Part shown: piece by piece, positions 14,197 to 22,831 of the stretch
How the letters are laid out: every line of letters starts with the position of its first letter
Position numbering within the stretch: the stretch's first letter is position 1
Origin: Pseudohaliea rubra DSM 19751
Lineage (GTDB): Bacteria; Pseudomonadota; Gammaproteobacteria; Pseudomonadales; Halieaceae
Reading direction: 5' to 3'
Length of the DNA stretch: 64,000 bases
Assembly (NCBI RefSeq): GCF_000764025.1
Contig: NZ_KN234748.1
Location: 1 to 64,000, forward strand
Made by a program: the position numbers and the translations under genes
Notes under the pieces: generated by a model
What the model was told of the DNA's origin: nothing
What the model saw: the letters and a program-made list of their open reading frames with translations, nothing else
Database searches by the model: none

Positions 14197-14816
14197 CAGC
14201 TGAACATACCGTAACTCAGGCCACTGATGACATCCTCTACCCGCCTTGCGCCGGCCTCCGTCGCAGCCACCTCGAGCGGTGTCTTATGGCCAAGCGCGGG
14301 GAGCTTCGAGTTCATCCATCGGCGAGCCGCCTCCTCATCGCCGTCCATCAGCCTGGTGGCGAATACCAGAAGCCGGGCGAACCGGACGACCTTGTCGGAC
14401 TCCTCCGTGGTCAGCGTCTTGTCAGTGGATTTCTTCCGTCGAGCGAGGGTCGAGGGTGAGTAGCCCAGAAGGACTTCCCAGAGCCGGGCAGGCTTGATGT
14501 CCATATGCGCAGACAGAGCTTCGAGCGTCCGCACCTTGAGGCCGCTAGCCACCAGCTCCCACTCGGCCTTCGGGCTTCCTTCAAGGCCAAGGACACCGTA
14601 GACGGTGTGCGCCGATCCTTTCGTAGACCGCGCCTTGGCGCTGTATGTTCTGGCTGCTGCCGGCATCTCAACGGTGGACGACCTATGGTCAGCATCCGGC
14701 TTCTTTTTTGTTTTTCTAGCCCGCGACTTGCGTTCGCCATGGGGCGAGTTGGAGGGATTGTCAGCTGCGATAGTCGAGGTCATGAGAGGCACCGCCGTTG
14801 GTCGGTTCTGTGTCAT
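14196..14816 (-). CDS. MbcA/ParS/Xre-type antitoxin partnered with the RES toxin
   Basis: 206 residues if the first ATG is used. A strongly basic, low-complexity N-terminus (KSRARKTKKKPD, about 30-42) precedes an Xre-like helical domain (VYGVLGLEGSPKAEWELVAS, LKVRTLEALSAHMDIKPARL, GYSPSTLARRKKS). The C-terminal toxin-binding DUF2384 domain ends in RRWMNSKLPALGHKTPLEVA and GARRVEDVISGLSYGMFS. Antitoxins of this family neutralise the RES protein and usually repress their own operon. A second in-frame ATG at 14783 is an alternative start; an AT-rich promoter-like stretch and a palindrome lie just upstream. Confidence 0.88.
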   Translation of the reverse strand: MTQNRPTAVPLMTSTIAADNPSNSPHGERKSRARKTKKKPDADHRSSTVEMPAAARTYSAKARSTKGSAHTVYGVLGLEGSPKAEWELVASGLKVRTLEALSAHMDIKPARLWEVLLGYSPSTLARRKKSTDKTLTTEESDKVVRFARLLVFATRLMDGDEEAARRWMNSKLPALGHKTPLEVAATEAGARRVEDVISGLSYGMFS

Positions 14817-15151
14817 TTGGTATATTTTTGCAAATCATTTGACAAGTATAGGTCAGTCGCTGGGCGGCGACCACAGCAAGCGTGACTCGGGGCAGCCCCC
14901 GGTCTTCCATCCGCCTGGACTGTCTTGGATCGTAAAGGACAATGAAGTGGAATGCCCCGGCTTCGCGCCGGGGTCTCATTGACGCGGGAAGGGCCAAGTG
15001 CCTTGTTTCGCGCGCGATAAGCGTTTCCCACGTTTATGCGCGAGAGCGGCCGCGGTGGGCCGGGCGCACGCCACTGCCATTGGCGCAGCGCGCCCAACTC
15101 TCTATGATCCGGTGTTCCCGCCTTCCGTTTTACAGCAAAGGAACCGCTTCC
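14817..15151. other. Intergenic region between the antitoxin gene and adhC
   Basis: 335 bases without a convincing gene. It holds the AT-rich toxin-antitoxin promoter at its left end and a perfect hairpin at 14955-14973 (CCCCGGC, loop TTCGC, GCCGGGG) with no T-run. The promoter region of adhC lies at the right, ending in AAAGGAACC before the ATG at 15152. The adhC frame stays open leftward to an ATG at 14942, but that N-terminus does not resemble the enzyme family. Confidence 0.6.
14831..14841. promoter_or_regulatory. Palindrome in the toxin-antitoxin promoter (candidate antitoxin operator)
   Basis: CAAATCATTTG is a perfect palindrome around one central base, within an AT-rich island 15 bases upstream of the antitoxin ATG. 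TATACT and TATACC elements on the minus strand flank it and could serve as -10 boxes. Autorepression at this site is inferred from how the family behaves. Confidence 0.4.
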
Positions 15152-16258
15152 ATGAAAACACGTGCAGCAGTCGCCTTCGGCGCCGGCAAGCCCCTGGAAA
15201 TCTGCGAGGTGGACCTCGAGGGCCCCCGCGCCGGTGAGGTCATGGTGGAGCTCAAGGCGACGGGTGTCTGTCATACCGATGCCTTCACCCTGTCCGGGGA
15301 TGACCCGGAGGGCGCCTTCCCGACGATCCTGGGCCACGAGGGGGCCGGGGTTGTGGTCGAGGTGGGCGAGGGGGTGACCTCGTTGAAGCCCGGCGACCAC
15401 GTGATCCCGCTGTACACGCCGGAGTGCCGGGAGTGCGACTTCTGCCTGCATCCGCGCACCAACCTCTGCCAGGCGATTCGTGAGACCCAGGGCCAGGGCG
15501 TCATGCCGGACGGCTCGAGCCGCTTCACCCTCGACGGCAAGCCGCTCCTTCACTACATGGGCTGCTCCACCTTCGCCAACCACACGGTGCTGCCGGAAAT
15601 CGCCCTGGCGAAGGTGCGTGAGGACGCGCCCTTCGACAAGATCTGCTACATCGGCTGCGGCGTGACCACGGGTATTGGCGCCGTCGCTTTCACCATGAAG
15701 GTCGAGGCCGGGGCCACGGTCGCTGTCTTCGGCCTCGGCGGCATCGGCCTCAATGTTATCCAGGGGGCGCGCATGGTCGGCGCCTCGCGCATCATCGGCG
15801 TGGATATGAACCCGGCCAAGGAGGCCCTGGGCCGGCAGTTCGGCATGACCGACTTCGTCAATCCGAAGGAGGTGGACGACGTCACCCAGCACCTCATCGC
15901 CATGACCGGCGGCGGCGTGGACTACAGTTTCGAGTGCATCGGCAACGTGAATGTCATGCGCCAGGCGCTCGAGTGCACGCACAAGGGCTGGGGTCAGAGC
16001 TGTATCATCGGCGTTGCCGGCGCGGGCCAGGAGATCAGCACCCGGCCCTTCCAGCTGGTCACGGGCCGCACCTGGAAGGGCACCGCCTTCGGCGGCGCCC
16101 GCGGGCGCACGGACGTGCCGAAGATCGTCGACTGGTACATGGAAGGGCAGATCAACATCGATGACCTGATCACCCACACCATGCCCCTGGAGGAGATCAA
16201 TACGGCCTTTGATCTGATGCACGCGGGCGAGAGCATCCGCTCCGTGGTCCTCTACTGA
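15152..16258 (+). CDS. adhC: S-(hydroxymethyl)glutathione dehydrogenase / class III alcohol dehydrogenase
   Basis: 368 residues from the ATG with AAAGGAA upstream. It oxidises the formaldehyde-glutathione adduct (also reduces S-nitrosoglutathione). Catalytic zinc ligands lie in [14 protein letters not shown] and GHEGAGVV. The structural zinc set is in [17 protein letters not shown]. The NAD+ fold is [15 protein letters not shown] with [10 protein letters not shown]. The end is [14 protein letters not shown], typical of the family (FrmA/AdhC). No S-formylglutathione hydrolase gene follows; a GCS2-type ligase does instead. Confidence 0.96.
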   Translation: MKTRAAVAFGAGKPLEICEVDLEGPRAGEVMVELKATGVCHTDAFTLSGDDPEGAFPTILGHEGAGVVVEVGEGVTSLKPGDHVIPLYTPECRECDFCLHPRTNLCQAIRETQGQGVMPDGSSRFTLDGKPLLHYMGCSTFANHTVLPEIALAKVREDAPFDKICYIGCGVTTGIGAVAFTMKVEAGATVAVFGLGGIGLNVIQGARMVGASRIIGVDMNPAKEALGRQFGMTDFVNPKEVDDVTQHLIAMTGGGVDYSFECIGNVNVMRQALECTHKGWGQSCIIGVAGAGQEISTRPFQLVTGRTWKGTAFGGARGRTDVPKIVDWYMEGQINIDDLITHTMPLEEINTAFDLMHAGESIRSVVLY

Positions 16259-16282
16259 CGGTCGCGCAAGGGCCTCGGCGCC

Positions 16283-17746
16283 GTGGGTATCGAGATCGAC
16301 CGCACCGCCTTCGGCCCGGAGGACTTCCGTGCCTTCGAGGCGCGGCTGGAGGCCAATCTCGCGGACCTTGAGGCGCTGCTCGCCGACCCGGCTTTCGGCG
16401 CCGGGCCGGCCACCCTTGGTGCCGAGCTCGAGCTCTATCTGGTCGATGGTGACGGCAATCCGCTGCACGTGAACCAGGAGCTCCACGCCGCGGCGGCCGA
16501 CCCGCGGCTCACGCTGGAGCTCAACCGCTACAACCTCGAGTACAACCTGACCCCGGGCCCGGTGGCCGGCGGTGCCTTTTCAGCTACGGAGCGGGAGATT
16601 CTCGGCTGCCTCCGGGACCTGCAGGGCCATGCCGCGACCCACGGCGGCAAGGTGGTGGCCATCGGCATCCTGCCCACGCTGCGCGAGGTGGACTTCGGCC
16701 CGGGCTCCATCACCGACCGCCGCCGCTACCACGCCCTGGTGGCGCAGCTCATCGAGCGCCGGGGCAGCAACTTTCGCATCGACATCAACGGCCGCAACCC
16801 GCTGCAGCTCGACATGGCGGATATCACCCTGGAGGGGGCGAACACCTCCTTCCAGGTGCACTACCGGGTGGCGCCGGCCGTCTATGCGGACAGCTACAAC
16901 GCGCTGCAGCTCGCCACGCCCCTGGCGCTGGCGCTCGCCGGCAACTCGCCGACGCTCTTCGGCCATGCGCTGTGGCGGGAAACACGCATTCCCCTGTTCA
17001 AGCAGTCCATCGACTGCCGGCAGCGCGACCGCTACAGCTGGAGCGAGCCGGCGCGGGTGAACTTCGGCCGTGGCTGGGTGCGCCACGGCGCCCACGAACT
17101 GTTCGCCGAGCAGGTGCGCCTCTATCCGCCGCTGCTGCCTCTGTGTGGACAGCGTGAGCCGGGAGCCGCGCCGTCCCTCGACGAACTGCGCCTTCACCTG
17201 TCTACGGTGTGGCTGTGGAACCGGCCGGTCTACGACCCGGTGGACGGAGGCCACCTGCGCATCGAGCTGCGCTCGCTGCCGGCCGGGCCCACGGCGGTGG
17301 ACATGGTTGCCAACGCCGCCTTTCTGGTGGGCCTTGCCGAGGGCCTACGCCCCCGGATCAATCGCCTGTTGCCGGCGCTGCCTTTTCACATTGCCGAATA
17401 CAATTTCTACCGCGCCGCTCAGCACGGCCTGGAGGCGAAGCTCGTCTGGCCCCGGGAGCAGCAGCACGGGCTGGCGGAAACGCCGGTGACGGAGCTCCTC
17501 GAAGCGTGCCTGCCGCTGGCCGCTGAGGGGCTCGCGGCTATTGGTACGCCGGCGGAGGAAATCAGCCACTACCTCGGCGTTATCGGCGCCCGGCTGGCGT
17601 CGCGGCAGACGGGGGCTACCTGGCAGCTCGACACCCTGCACGGCCTCGATGGCGGTCTGCCGACCCCCGATGCACTGCACGAGATGCTCAAGCGCTTCAT
17701 GGCCCTGGCCGACAGCAACCGGCCGGTGGCGGAGTGGCCTCTGTGA
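16283..17746 (+). CDS. Glutamate-cysteine ligase family 2 (GCS2)-like carboxylate-amine ligase
   Basis: 487 residues, GTG start. The fold signature TLGAELELYLVDGDGNPLHV (about 45-64) with LELNRYNLEYNLTPGP carries the Glu/Asn metal and substrate ligands of GCS2 ligases. RRGSNFRIDINGRNPLQLDMADITLEGANTS and HLRIELRSLPAGPTAVDMVANA support it. GCS2 enzymes join the glutamate carboxylate to an amine (cysteine in GshA/EgtA relatives). The amine substrate here is unknown. It lies 24 bases after the glutathione-dependent dehydrogenase and overlaps the hydrolase gene (GTGA), so a thiol- or peptide-related role is inferred. Confidence 0.8.
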   Translation: MGIEIDRTAFGPEDFRAFEARLEANLADLEALLADPAFGAGPATLGAELELYLVDGDGNPLHVNQELHAAAADPRLTLELNRYNLEYNLTPGPVAGGAFSATEREILGCLRDLQGHAATHGGKVVAIGILPTLREVDFGPGSITDRRRYHALVAQLIERRGSNFRIDINGRNPLQLDMADITLEGANTSFQVHYRVAPAVYADSYNALQLATPLALALAGNSPTLFGHALWRETRIPLFKQSIDCRQRDRYSWSEPARVNFGRGWVRHGAHELFAEQVRLYPPLLPLCGQREPGAAPSLDELRLHLSTVWLWNRPVYDPVDGGHLRIELRSLPAGPTAVDMVANAAFLVGLAEGLRPRINRLLPALPFHIAEYNFYRAAQHGLEAKLVWPREQQHGLAETPVTELLEACLPLAAEGLAAIGTPAEEISHYLGVIGARLASRQTGATWQLDTLHGLDGGLPTPDALHEMLKRFMALADSNRPVAEWPL

Positions 17747-18777
17747 GGCGCTTTCGTTTTCTCCGCGACCCGGATCCGGCCGCCGTCGGTGACAGCGTTG
17801 AGGCCTTTCTGAGCTGGCTCGACGGCCCGGCATGTCTCTACGTCTCGGGCGCTGACGATAGCCGCTGCCGCGCCTTCGTGACCCTTCTGCACGGTAATGA
17901 GCCCTCCGGCGCCATGGCGCTCTGGCGCTGGCTGCGGCATGGTGAACGCCCGGCGGTGAACCTGGTCTGCATCGTCGCCTCGGTGACCGCGGCCCTCACG
18001 GAGCCGCTGTTCACCCATCGCATGCTGCCCCGGGCCCGGGACCTGAACCGCTGCTTCCGCCCGCCCTTCGACGATGCCCAGGGCCGGCTGGCGGAGGAGA
18101 TCCTCGAGCTGCTGCGCCTGCACCGGCCGGAGGCGGTGGTGGACATGCACAATACGTCCGGCTCCGGGCCGTCCTTTGCCGTGTGCACCTTTCCGGACCG
18201 GCAGCACGATGCGCTGGCGGCGCTGTTCACCGGGCGCCTGATCATTTCCCACCTGGACCTGGGCGCGCTCATGGAGCGCAGCGACCAGCGCTGCCCCACG
18301 GTGACCATCGAGGTGGGCGGCCGCCTCGATGACGCCGCCCACTGCTGCGCCTGGGAGGGCCTCTGCCGCTATGCCGCGGCCGGGGATATCTTCAGTGCCG
18401 GTGCCCGCGAGGGCGGGCTCGAGCGCCTGACCGATCCGGTGCGCCTCGAACTGCGCGCGGGCGTCAGCCTCACCTATGCGCAGCGGCCCTGCGCCGGGCA
18501 CGACATCACGCTGCGGCCGGATATCGAGCAGCATAACTTCGGCAACGTCGGTCCCCAGGTCGTCCTTGGCTGGACCGGCGGTATCCCCGGTCGTCTCTTC
18601 CGGGCCGTGGATGCCTCGGGGGCCTGTGCCGTGGATCGTCTCGTGCGCATCGAGGCGGGCGAACTGCGCCCGGCGGGGCCGCTGAAGCTGTTCATGGTCA
18701 CCACCAACGCCGCCATAGCTCAGGATGACTGTCTGTTCTACGCCGTTGCCGACGATGGCCGCCCGATCTCAGCCTGA
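17743..18777 (+). CDS. Succinylglutamate desuccinylase/aspartoacylase-family (M14-like) zinc hydrolase
   Basis: 344 residues from the GTG that overlaps the previous stop; a GTG three codons upstream is possible. Zinc ligands are His and Glu in LLHGNEPSG and His in VVDMHNTSGSG; PRARDLNRCFRPP gives the substrate arginine and PTVTIEVGG the catalytic glutamate. AstE/AspA enzymes cleave N-acyl amino acids. Translational coupling to a GCS2-type ligase suggests the two make and break the same amide bond, or act in sequence. The substrate is not evident. Confidence 0.82.
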   Translation: MRRFRFLRDPDPAAVGDSVEAFLSWLDGPACLYVSGADDSRCRAFVTLLHGNEPSGAMALWRWLRHGERPAVNLVCIVASVTAALTEPLFTHRMLPRARDLNRCFRPPFDDAQGRLAEEILELLRLHRPEAVVDMHNTSGSGPSFAVCTFPDRQHDALAALFTGRLIISHLDLGALMERSDQRCPTVTIEVGGRLDDAAHCCAWEGLCRYAAAGDIFSAGAREGGLERLTDPVRLELRAGVSLTYAQRPCAGHDITLRPDIEQHNFGNVGPQVVLGWTGGIPGRLFRAVDASGACAVDRLVRIEAGELRPAGPLKLFMVTTNAAIAQDDCLFYAVADDGRPISA

Positions 18778-18884
18778 CCGGCCTGCACGCGTGACCTGTC
18801 GCTTTTTCAGGCCGGTTCGGGCGACAGGGCCTGATTTTGCCCGGATTTGAGGTCGCGAACCTCTTGCAATCGCTGGAGAAAGCA

Positions 18885-18900
18885 CTGAGGATATATACAG
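18885..18900 (+). promoter_or_regulatory. LexA (SOS) box upstream of recA
   Basis: CTG-N10-CAG with an AT-rich centre (GGATATATA), 52 bases upstream of the recA ATG. It matches the gammaproteobacterial LexA consensus. A TTGCAA element lies at 18864-18869. Confidence 0.85.
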
Positions 18901-18951
18901 TAGTCAACAACGGCAGACGGCTTCGGCCATCGGGAGCGACGGAGAGTGGAC

Positions 18952-20004
18952 ATGAACGCGAACAAGGAAAAGGCACTGGCAGCCGCCCTCAGCCAGATCG
19001 ACCGGCAGTTCGGCAAGGGCACGGTCATGCGCATGGGCGATACCGAGCGGGTTGCCATCCCGGCCATTTCCACCGGCTCCCTCGGCCTCGACGTTGCCCT
19101 CGGCATCGGCGGCCTGCCCAAGGGCCGCATCTGTGAGATTTACGGCCCGGAGTCGTCCGGCAAGACCACGCTGACGCTGCAGGTCATCGCCGAGGCCCAG
19201 AAGGCCGGCGGAACCGCTGCGTTTATCGACGCCGAGCACGCGCTGGATCCGAGCTACGCCGAGAAGCTCGGGGTGCAGGTAGATGACTTGATTGTGTCGC
19301 AGCCGGATACCGGCGAGCAGGCGCTGGAAGTTGCAGAGATGCTGGTTCGCTCCGGCGCTGTCGACGTACTCGTCATCGACTCCGTCGCCGCGCTCACGCC
19401 GAAGGCAGAGATCGAAGGCGAAATGGGCGACAGTCATGTTGGCCTCCAGGCACGGCTGCTGAGCCAGGCCATGCGCAAACTTACGGGCACCATCAAGCAG
19501 ACCAACTGCCTGGTGATCTTCATCAACCAGATCCGCATGAAGATCGGCGTCATGTTCGGTTCGCCGGAGACCACCACGGGGGGTAATGCTCTCAAGTTCT
19601 ACTCCTCCGTCCGCCTCGACATCCGCCGTATCGGCGCGGTGAAGGAGGGCGATGAGGTCGTCGGCAATGAGACCCGGGTCAAGGTGGTGAAGAACAAGGT
19701 GTCGCCGCCGTTCAAACAGGCCGAGTTCCAGATTACCTATGGCCGCGGTATCAATCGCATGGCAGAGATCATTGACTGGGGCGTGAAGCTCAACCTGGTT
19801 GAGAAGTCGGGCGCCTGGTACGCCTACAAGGGTGACAAGATCGGCCAGGGCAAGGCTAACGCATCGAAGTTCCTCGAGGACAATCCCGCGCTGGCCAGTG
19901 AGATCGAGACGCTCGTTCGCGATCAGGTGCTCGATATCAAGAAGCCTGCCGCAGAGGCCCCCGCCGAAGCGCCGGAAGCCGGTGAAGGCGACGACGAGGC
20001 GTAA
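18952..20004 (+). CDS. recA: Recombinase RecA
   Basis: 350 residues from the ATG with GGAG 7-10 bases upstream; a GTG two codons earlier is in frame. It handles homologous recombination and LexA cleavage. Walker A is [13 protein letters not shown], with [42 protein letters not shown], loop L2 [18 protein letters not shown] and the acidic tail [18 protein letters not shown] control is indicated by the upstream LexA box. pncC/cinA, often between mutS and recA, is absent from that position. Confidence 0.99.
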   Translation: MNANKEKALAAALSQIDRQFGKGTVMRMGDTERVAIPAISTGSLGLDVALGIGGLPKGRICEIYGPESSGKTTLTLQVIAEAQKAGGTAAFIDAEHALDPSYAEKLGVQVDDLIVSQPDTGEQALEVAEMLVRSGAVDVLVIDSVAALTPKAEIEGEMGDSHVGLQARLLSQAMRKLTGTIKQTNCLVIFINQIRMKIGVMFGSPETTTGGNALKFYSSVRLDIRRIGAVKEGDEVVGNETRVKVVKNKVSPPFKQAEFQITYGRGINRMAEIIDWGVKLNLVEKSGAWYAYKGDKIGQGKANASKFLEDNPALASEIETLVRDQVLDIKKPAAEAPAEAPEAGEGDDEA

Positions 20005-20045
20005 ACACCGCCTTCGCGGTGCCTCTCGGGGCGCCGCCTGACTTC

Positions 20046-20094
20046 AGGGTGCCGGGACCCACATCACCCACTCTCATCCCCGGCACCCTTTTTT
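20046..20094 (+). terminator. Rho-independent terminator between recA and recX
   Basis: AGGGTGCCGGG (20046-20056) pairs perfectly with CCCGGCACCCT (20079-20089) across a 22-base loop, followed by a run of T. It sits 41 bases after the recA stop and 24 bases before recX. Partial read-through would give low RecX relative to RecA, as in E. coli. Confidence 0.88.
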
Positions 20095-20117
20095 CTTTCT
20101 CGACTATCCTTTCTTCC

Positions 20118-20588
20118 ATGGTTGCCGCAGATAACGACACCGAGCGTAACCCCGTGGCGGCCCGCAAGGCCGCTATGGACCTGCTTGCGCGCCGGGAGCA
20201 CAGCCGGCGGGAGCTTTTGCGCAAGCTGGGGCGCCGCTTCGCGCCGCAGGTGCTCGAGGGCGCTCTGGAGCAGTTGGTGCGGGATGGCCTGCAGAGTGAT
20301 GGGCGCTTTGCGGAAAGCTACGTCCGTCACCGCAGCGAGCGCGGCTACGGGCCTCTGCGCCTGGTGCGGGAACTGCGCGAACGGGGGATCGACAACGACC
20401 TCGCCGACCGCGCTGTGGCGGGTGCCGATTGCGACTGGTCCCGCCTGGCACGCCGGGTGGCGGATAAGAAATTCGGCGTCCGGCCACCGGCGGATCGCCG
20501 GGAGCTGGCCCGGCGGCTGCGCTTTCTGCACTACCGCGGTTTCGACACCGGGGCCCTTGATGACCCCTGGGGCTCAGGGCTCGAGTAA
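20118..20588 (+). CDS. recX: Regulatory protein RecX
   Basis: 156 residues from the ATG at 20118. It inhibits RecA filament extension. The three-helix repeats of the family are visible: ARKAAMDLLARREHSRRELLRKL, QLVRDGLQSDGRFAESYVRHRSERGYGPLRLVRELRERGI and LARRLRFLHYRGFDTGAL. The frame is open upstream through the terminator, but the N-terminus after VAADNDTERNP fits the family. Its 3' end overlaps the convergent DUF3014 gene by 15 bases. Confidence 0.94.
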   Translation: MVAADNDTERNPVAARKAAMDLLARREHSRRELLRKLGRRFAPQVLEGALEQLVRDGLQSDGRFAESYVRHRSERGYGPLRLVRELRERGIDNDLADRAVAGADCDWSRLARRVADKKFGVRPPADRRELARRLRFLHYRGFDTGALDDPWGSGLE

Positions 20589-21476
20589 GGCCCGGCGTAG
20601 TTCGCGGGCGTGGTCCTGGAGGCGCCGCAGGTTGTCAGGCCCGGTGCGCAGAAGTTGCTTGTCCAGAGGCTTCAGGCCCTCCAAGTCCTCGTCCACGTAG
20701 GCGTAAATGGCTTCCACCTTCATCACCTCGATGTCGCCCTCGGGAACGGGCAGGGCGATGATGCGGTCCAGGGCGGCCACGAGCGCGTTATCCACCTTGT
20801 TCGGCGCATAGCCCAGGGCTCCGTAGGCCGTTTCGAGGAGAGAGCGATAGTCCTGGAAGGCTGTCGCCAGAGGCTCGACCGGCGTCGCCACGATGGCGTC
20901 GACGACACCGTCGTAGCGCCGGTAGCTCATCGGGTCGATAACCGTGCGGCCGTCTACTTCGTGCACACGGAAGTCGCCACGCGGCTTCGGCAGATTGAAT
21001 ACCTTGGTCGGTACCACGCCGCGGCGCACCGCATCCATGGCGGCCACGCCGCGCTCCAGCAGGTTGCTGTGGCCGAGGAGCTGCGCGGGCAGACCCCTGG
21101 CGGCATAGGGAGCGAGAGCGTCGCGGACCACGGGGTCGCTGTTGTCCAGGCTGAGCGGCGGTTCCTCGGGTTCTGCCGGGGGTTCCGGCTCGGGCGCCGG
21201 TTCGTCGTCGGCTTCCCCGGTGGCGGGCTCAGGCTCCGCGGGCACCGGCCGCTCGGGGATGTCCGGGGCAACGGGTTCGGCGACGCGGGGAGGTGTGGGG
21301 TCCGGCGTTTGCGGGACGACCATCGTCGCCGGTTCTTCCGGCGGTGCGTCATCCGGGCCCAGCAGGAGCCAGGCAATGCCTGCAACGATGAACAGCGCGG
21401 CGGCAGTAACGAGGACCGGCGAGCCGCCGCGGCGGCCTGCCGTGTTGGTAAGGCGGTCATTCTGCTTGGCCTGCAT
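20574..21476 (-). CDS. DUF3014 membrane-anchored protein
   Basis: 300 residues. There is one N-terminal membrane helix (VLVTAAALFIVAGIAWLLLG, about 21-40), a long Pro/Glu-rich periplasmic linker (about 41-108) and a globular C-terminal domain (LDNSDPVVRDALAPYAARGL to the end). The C-terminal part with NLLERGVAAMDAVRRGVVP and YRRYDGVVDAI is the DUF3014 domain, whose function is unknown. The linker length suggests reach through the peptidoglycan. Convergent with recX. Confidence 0.85.
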   Translation of the reverse strand: MQAKQNDRLTNTAGRRGGSPVLVTAAALFIVAGIAWLLLGPDDAPPEEPATMVVPQTPDPTPPRVAEPVAPDIPERPVPAEPEPATGEADDEPAPEPEPPAEPEEPPLSLDNSDPVVRDALAPYAARGLPAQLLGHSNLLERGVAAMDAVRRGVVPTKVFNLPKPRGDFRVHEVDGRTVIDPMSYRRYDGVVDAIVATPVEPLATAFQDYRSLLETAYGALGYAPNKVDNALVAALDRIIALPVPEGDIEVMKVEAIYAYVDEDLEGLKPLDKQLLRTGPDNLRRLQDHARELRRALLEP

Positions 21477-21545
21477 CGTGTCCTCCGGGAACCCAGGGTA
21501 GACCGTGGACGTTAGCAGATTCCGGGGCTGCCGGTAACGGCCGGG

Positions 21546-22193
21546 TCAGTCGTCTCCGGGAGCCCCGACAACCCTGGGCGGCTGCTCCGCTTTGGCGTAA
21601 GCCATGCGCTTGGGGTCCCGGGGGCGGTAGTAGCGGTCGAGGCCGGCGAGAGCGACGGTATCGGCTGCAGCCAGGTCGACGCTGCCGTCCTCGTGCAGGC
21701 AAGCGTCGGGGAGTTCGAGAAAAACCACTTCGCCGATGACCAGATGGGTGCCGTTGATCGCGAGTGGCTGGTGGTCACGCAGGGCCATGCCCAGACGTAC
21801 CGAAGCTTCTTCGACGAAGGGCGCCGGGAAGTCGTCCCGCCAGTGCTCGCCGAGGCCTACGGCGGCGAACTCGGAGACTTCCCGCGGGTAGCGCGCCGCG
21901 GTCTGGTGGGCCTGCTCAATAAAGGCTCCGCCGACGTGGTTCACCGTGTAATGGCCCGTGGCAAGAATGTTGTCCAGCGTGTGCCGGGGAACACTGTCCG
22001 GGCGCATCACCAGAGCCAGCAGCGGCGGGTTCGAGCCGAGGTGGACCAGGGAGCTCATGATCGCCAGGTTGCTGCGCCTGGCAGCATCGACGGTACCGAT
22101 CAGGTTGGCGGGCTTGTAGCCGGTGATCCCGTTGACCAGGGCCGCCCGATAGCGGCGCTCCAGCGCCGCCAGCTCAGTGCTCTTCAGGAACAT
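21546..22193 (-). CDS. Flavin reductase-like (FMN-binding split-barrel) protein
   Basis: 215 residues from the ATG at 22193, chosen for the GGGAG five bases upstream; it overlaps the preceding DCC gene by 20 bases. YKPANLIGTVDAARRSNLAIMSS, LLALVMRPDSVPRHTLDNIL and HYTVNHVGGAFIEQAHQTAARYP are the FMN-binding and core segments of the flavin reductase DIM6/NTAB-type family. Last gene of the glk-DUF2892-DCC operon. Substrate unknown; relatives are annotated as oxidoreductases or FMN reductases. Confidence 0.82.
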   Translation of the reverse strand: MFLKSTELAALERRYRAALVNGITGYKPANLIGTVDAARRSNLAIMSSLVHLGSNPPLLALVMRPDSVPRHTLDNILATGHYTVNHVGGAFIEQAHQTAARYPREVSEFAAVGLGEHWRDDFPAPFVEEASVRLGMALRDHQPLAINGTHLVIGEVVFLELPDACLHEDGSVDLAAADTVALAGLDRYYRPRDPKRMAYAKAEQPPRVVGAPGDD

Positions 22194-22557
22194 GGCAGCT
22201 CCCGGTGGCGCAGCCATCACCATAGAGGCGCCGGTAGCGCCAGGCTGCCCAGTGCGCGTACACGGGGTCGACGAGGCGCCGCAGCAGCGGCCAGCGGAGC
22301 CAGCCCCAGAGCCAGCCGTAGCGGGTATGGCGCCAGGCTGCCACGTTGGCGTCTGCCCCGGTGAGCCAGCGTCCGTCGTCGGTGCGCAGGTGGAGCGTTC
22401 GCAGCAACGTGTCGCGGTCCGGCTCACCGGGCTCGGGCTCGGCGTCAAGGGTGTGGATATCGCACAGGGCTAGCCCGTCGTCACGCAGGCGTTCGAGGCG
22501 GGCAATTTCCCGGGCGCAGAGGCCGCAGCGCCCGTCGTAGTAGAGAATAGCGGTCAT
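22174..22557 (-). CDS. DCC-family (DUF393) thiol-disulfide oxidoreductase-like protein
   Basis: 127 residues from the ATG that shares a base with the upstream stop (TGATG). The N-terminal YYDGRCGLCAREIARLERL contains the CxxC that names the DCC family. The C-terminus RYGWLWGWLRWPLLRRLVDPVYAHWAAWRYRRLYG is the typical aromatic, basic, membrane-facing part. A redox role is inferred from the CxxC; no substrate is known. It lies between DUF2892 and the flavin reductase. Confidence 0.88.
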   Translation of the reverse strand: MTAILYYDGRCGLCAREIARLERLRDDGLALCDIHTLDAEPEPGEPDRDTLLRTLHLRTDDGRWLTGADANVAAWRHTRYGWLWGWLRWPLLRRLVDPVYAHWAAWRYRRLYGDGCATGSCHVPEEH

Positions 22558-22805
22558 CAGGATCCCCGGGGCGGTGCCCCGCAATGTTCGTCCTTCGGGT
22601 CGCAGCTATTGAGCCCCAGCAATGCCCAGAGGTAGCAGCGGGAAAAAATGGCGTTGGCGAAAAGGGCGAGCGCAGCGACCGCGGCCACTGCACTCAGCAG
22701 GTCGTGACTGCCTCGCGTAAAGAGCCAGCCCGTGAGGATCACGGCGCCGAGCAGGCGGAGCAGGCGTTCTATGGTTCCAAGGTTGCGGTTGATCATGTTC
22801 CCCAC
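22557..22805 (-). CDS. DUF2892 inner-membrane protein (YgaP-like transmembrane domain)
   Basis: 82 residues. MINRNLGTIERLLRLLGAVIL is the DUF2892 signature and is followed by a second hydrophobic segment (SAVAAVAALALFANAIF) and GLNSCDPK. Short two-helix proteins of this family often pair with sulfurtransferase or thiol proteins, which fits the adjacent CxxC protein. It starts 27 bases after glk and overlaps the DCC gene by 1 base. Confidence 0.85.
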   Translation of the reverse strand: MGNMINRNLGTIERLLRLLGAVILTGWLFTRGSHDLLSAVAAVAALALFANAIFSRCYLWALLGLNSCDPKDEHCGAPPRGS

Positions 22806-22831
22806 CGTTGCGCAGGAGAATTCATCTGTAC

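Noticed and set aside
14942-15151. N-terminal extension of adhC to an upstream ATG
   Set aside because: The extra 70 residues do not fit the enzyme family, and the ATG at 15152 has a good SD and the expected N-terminus.
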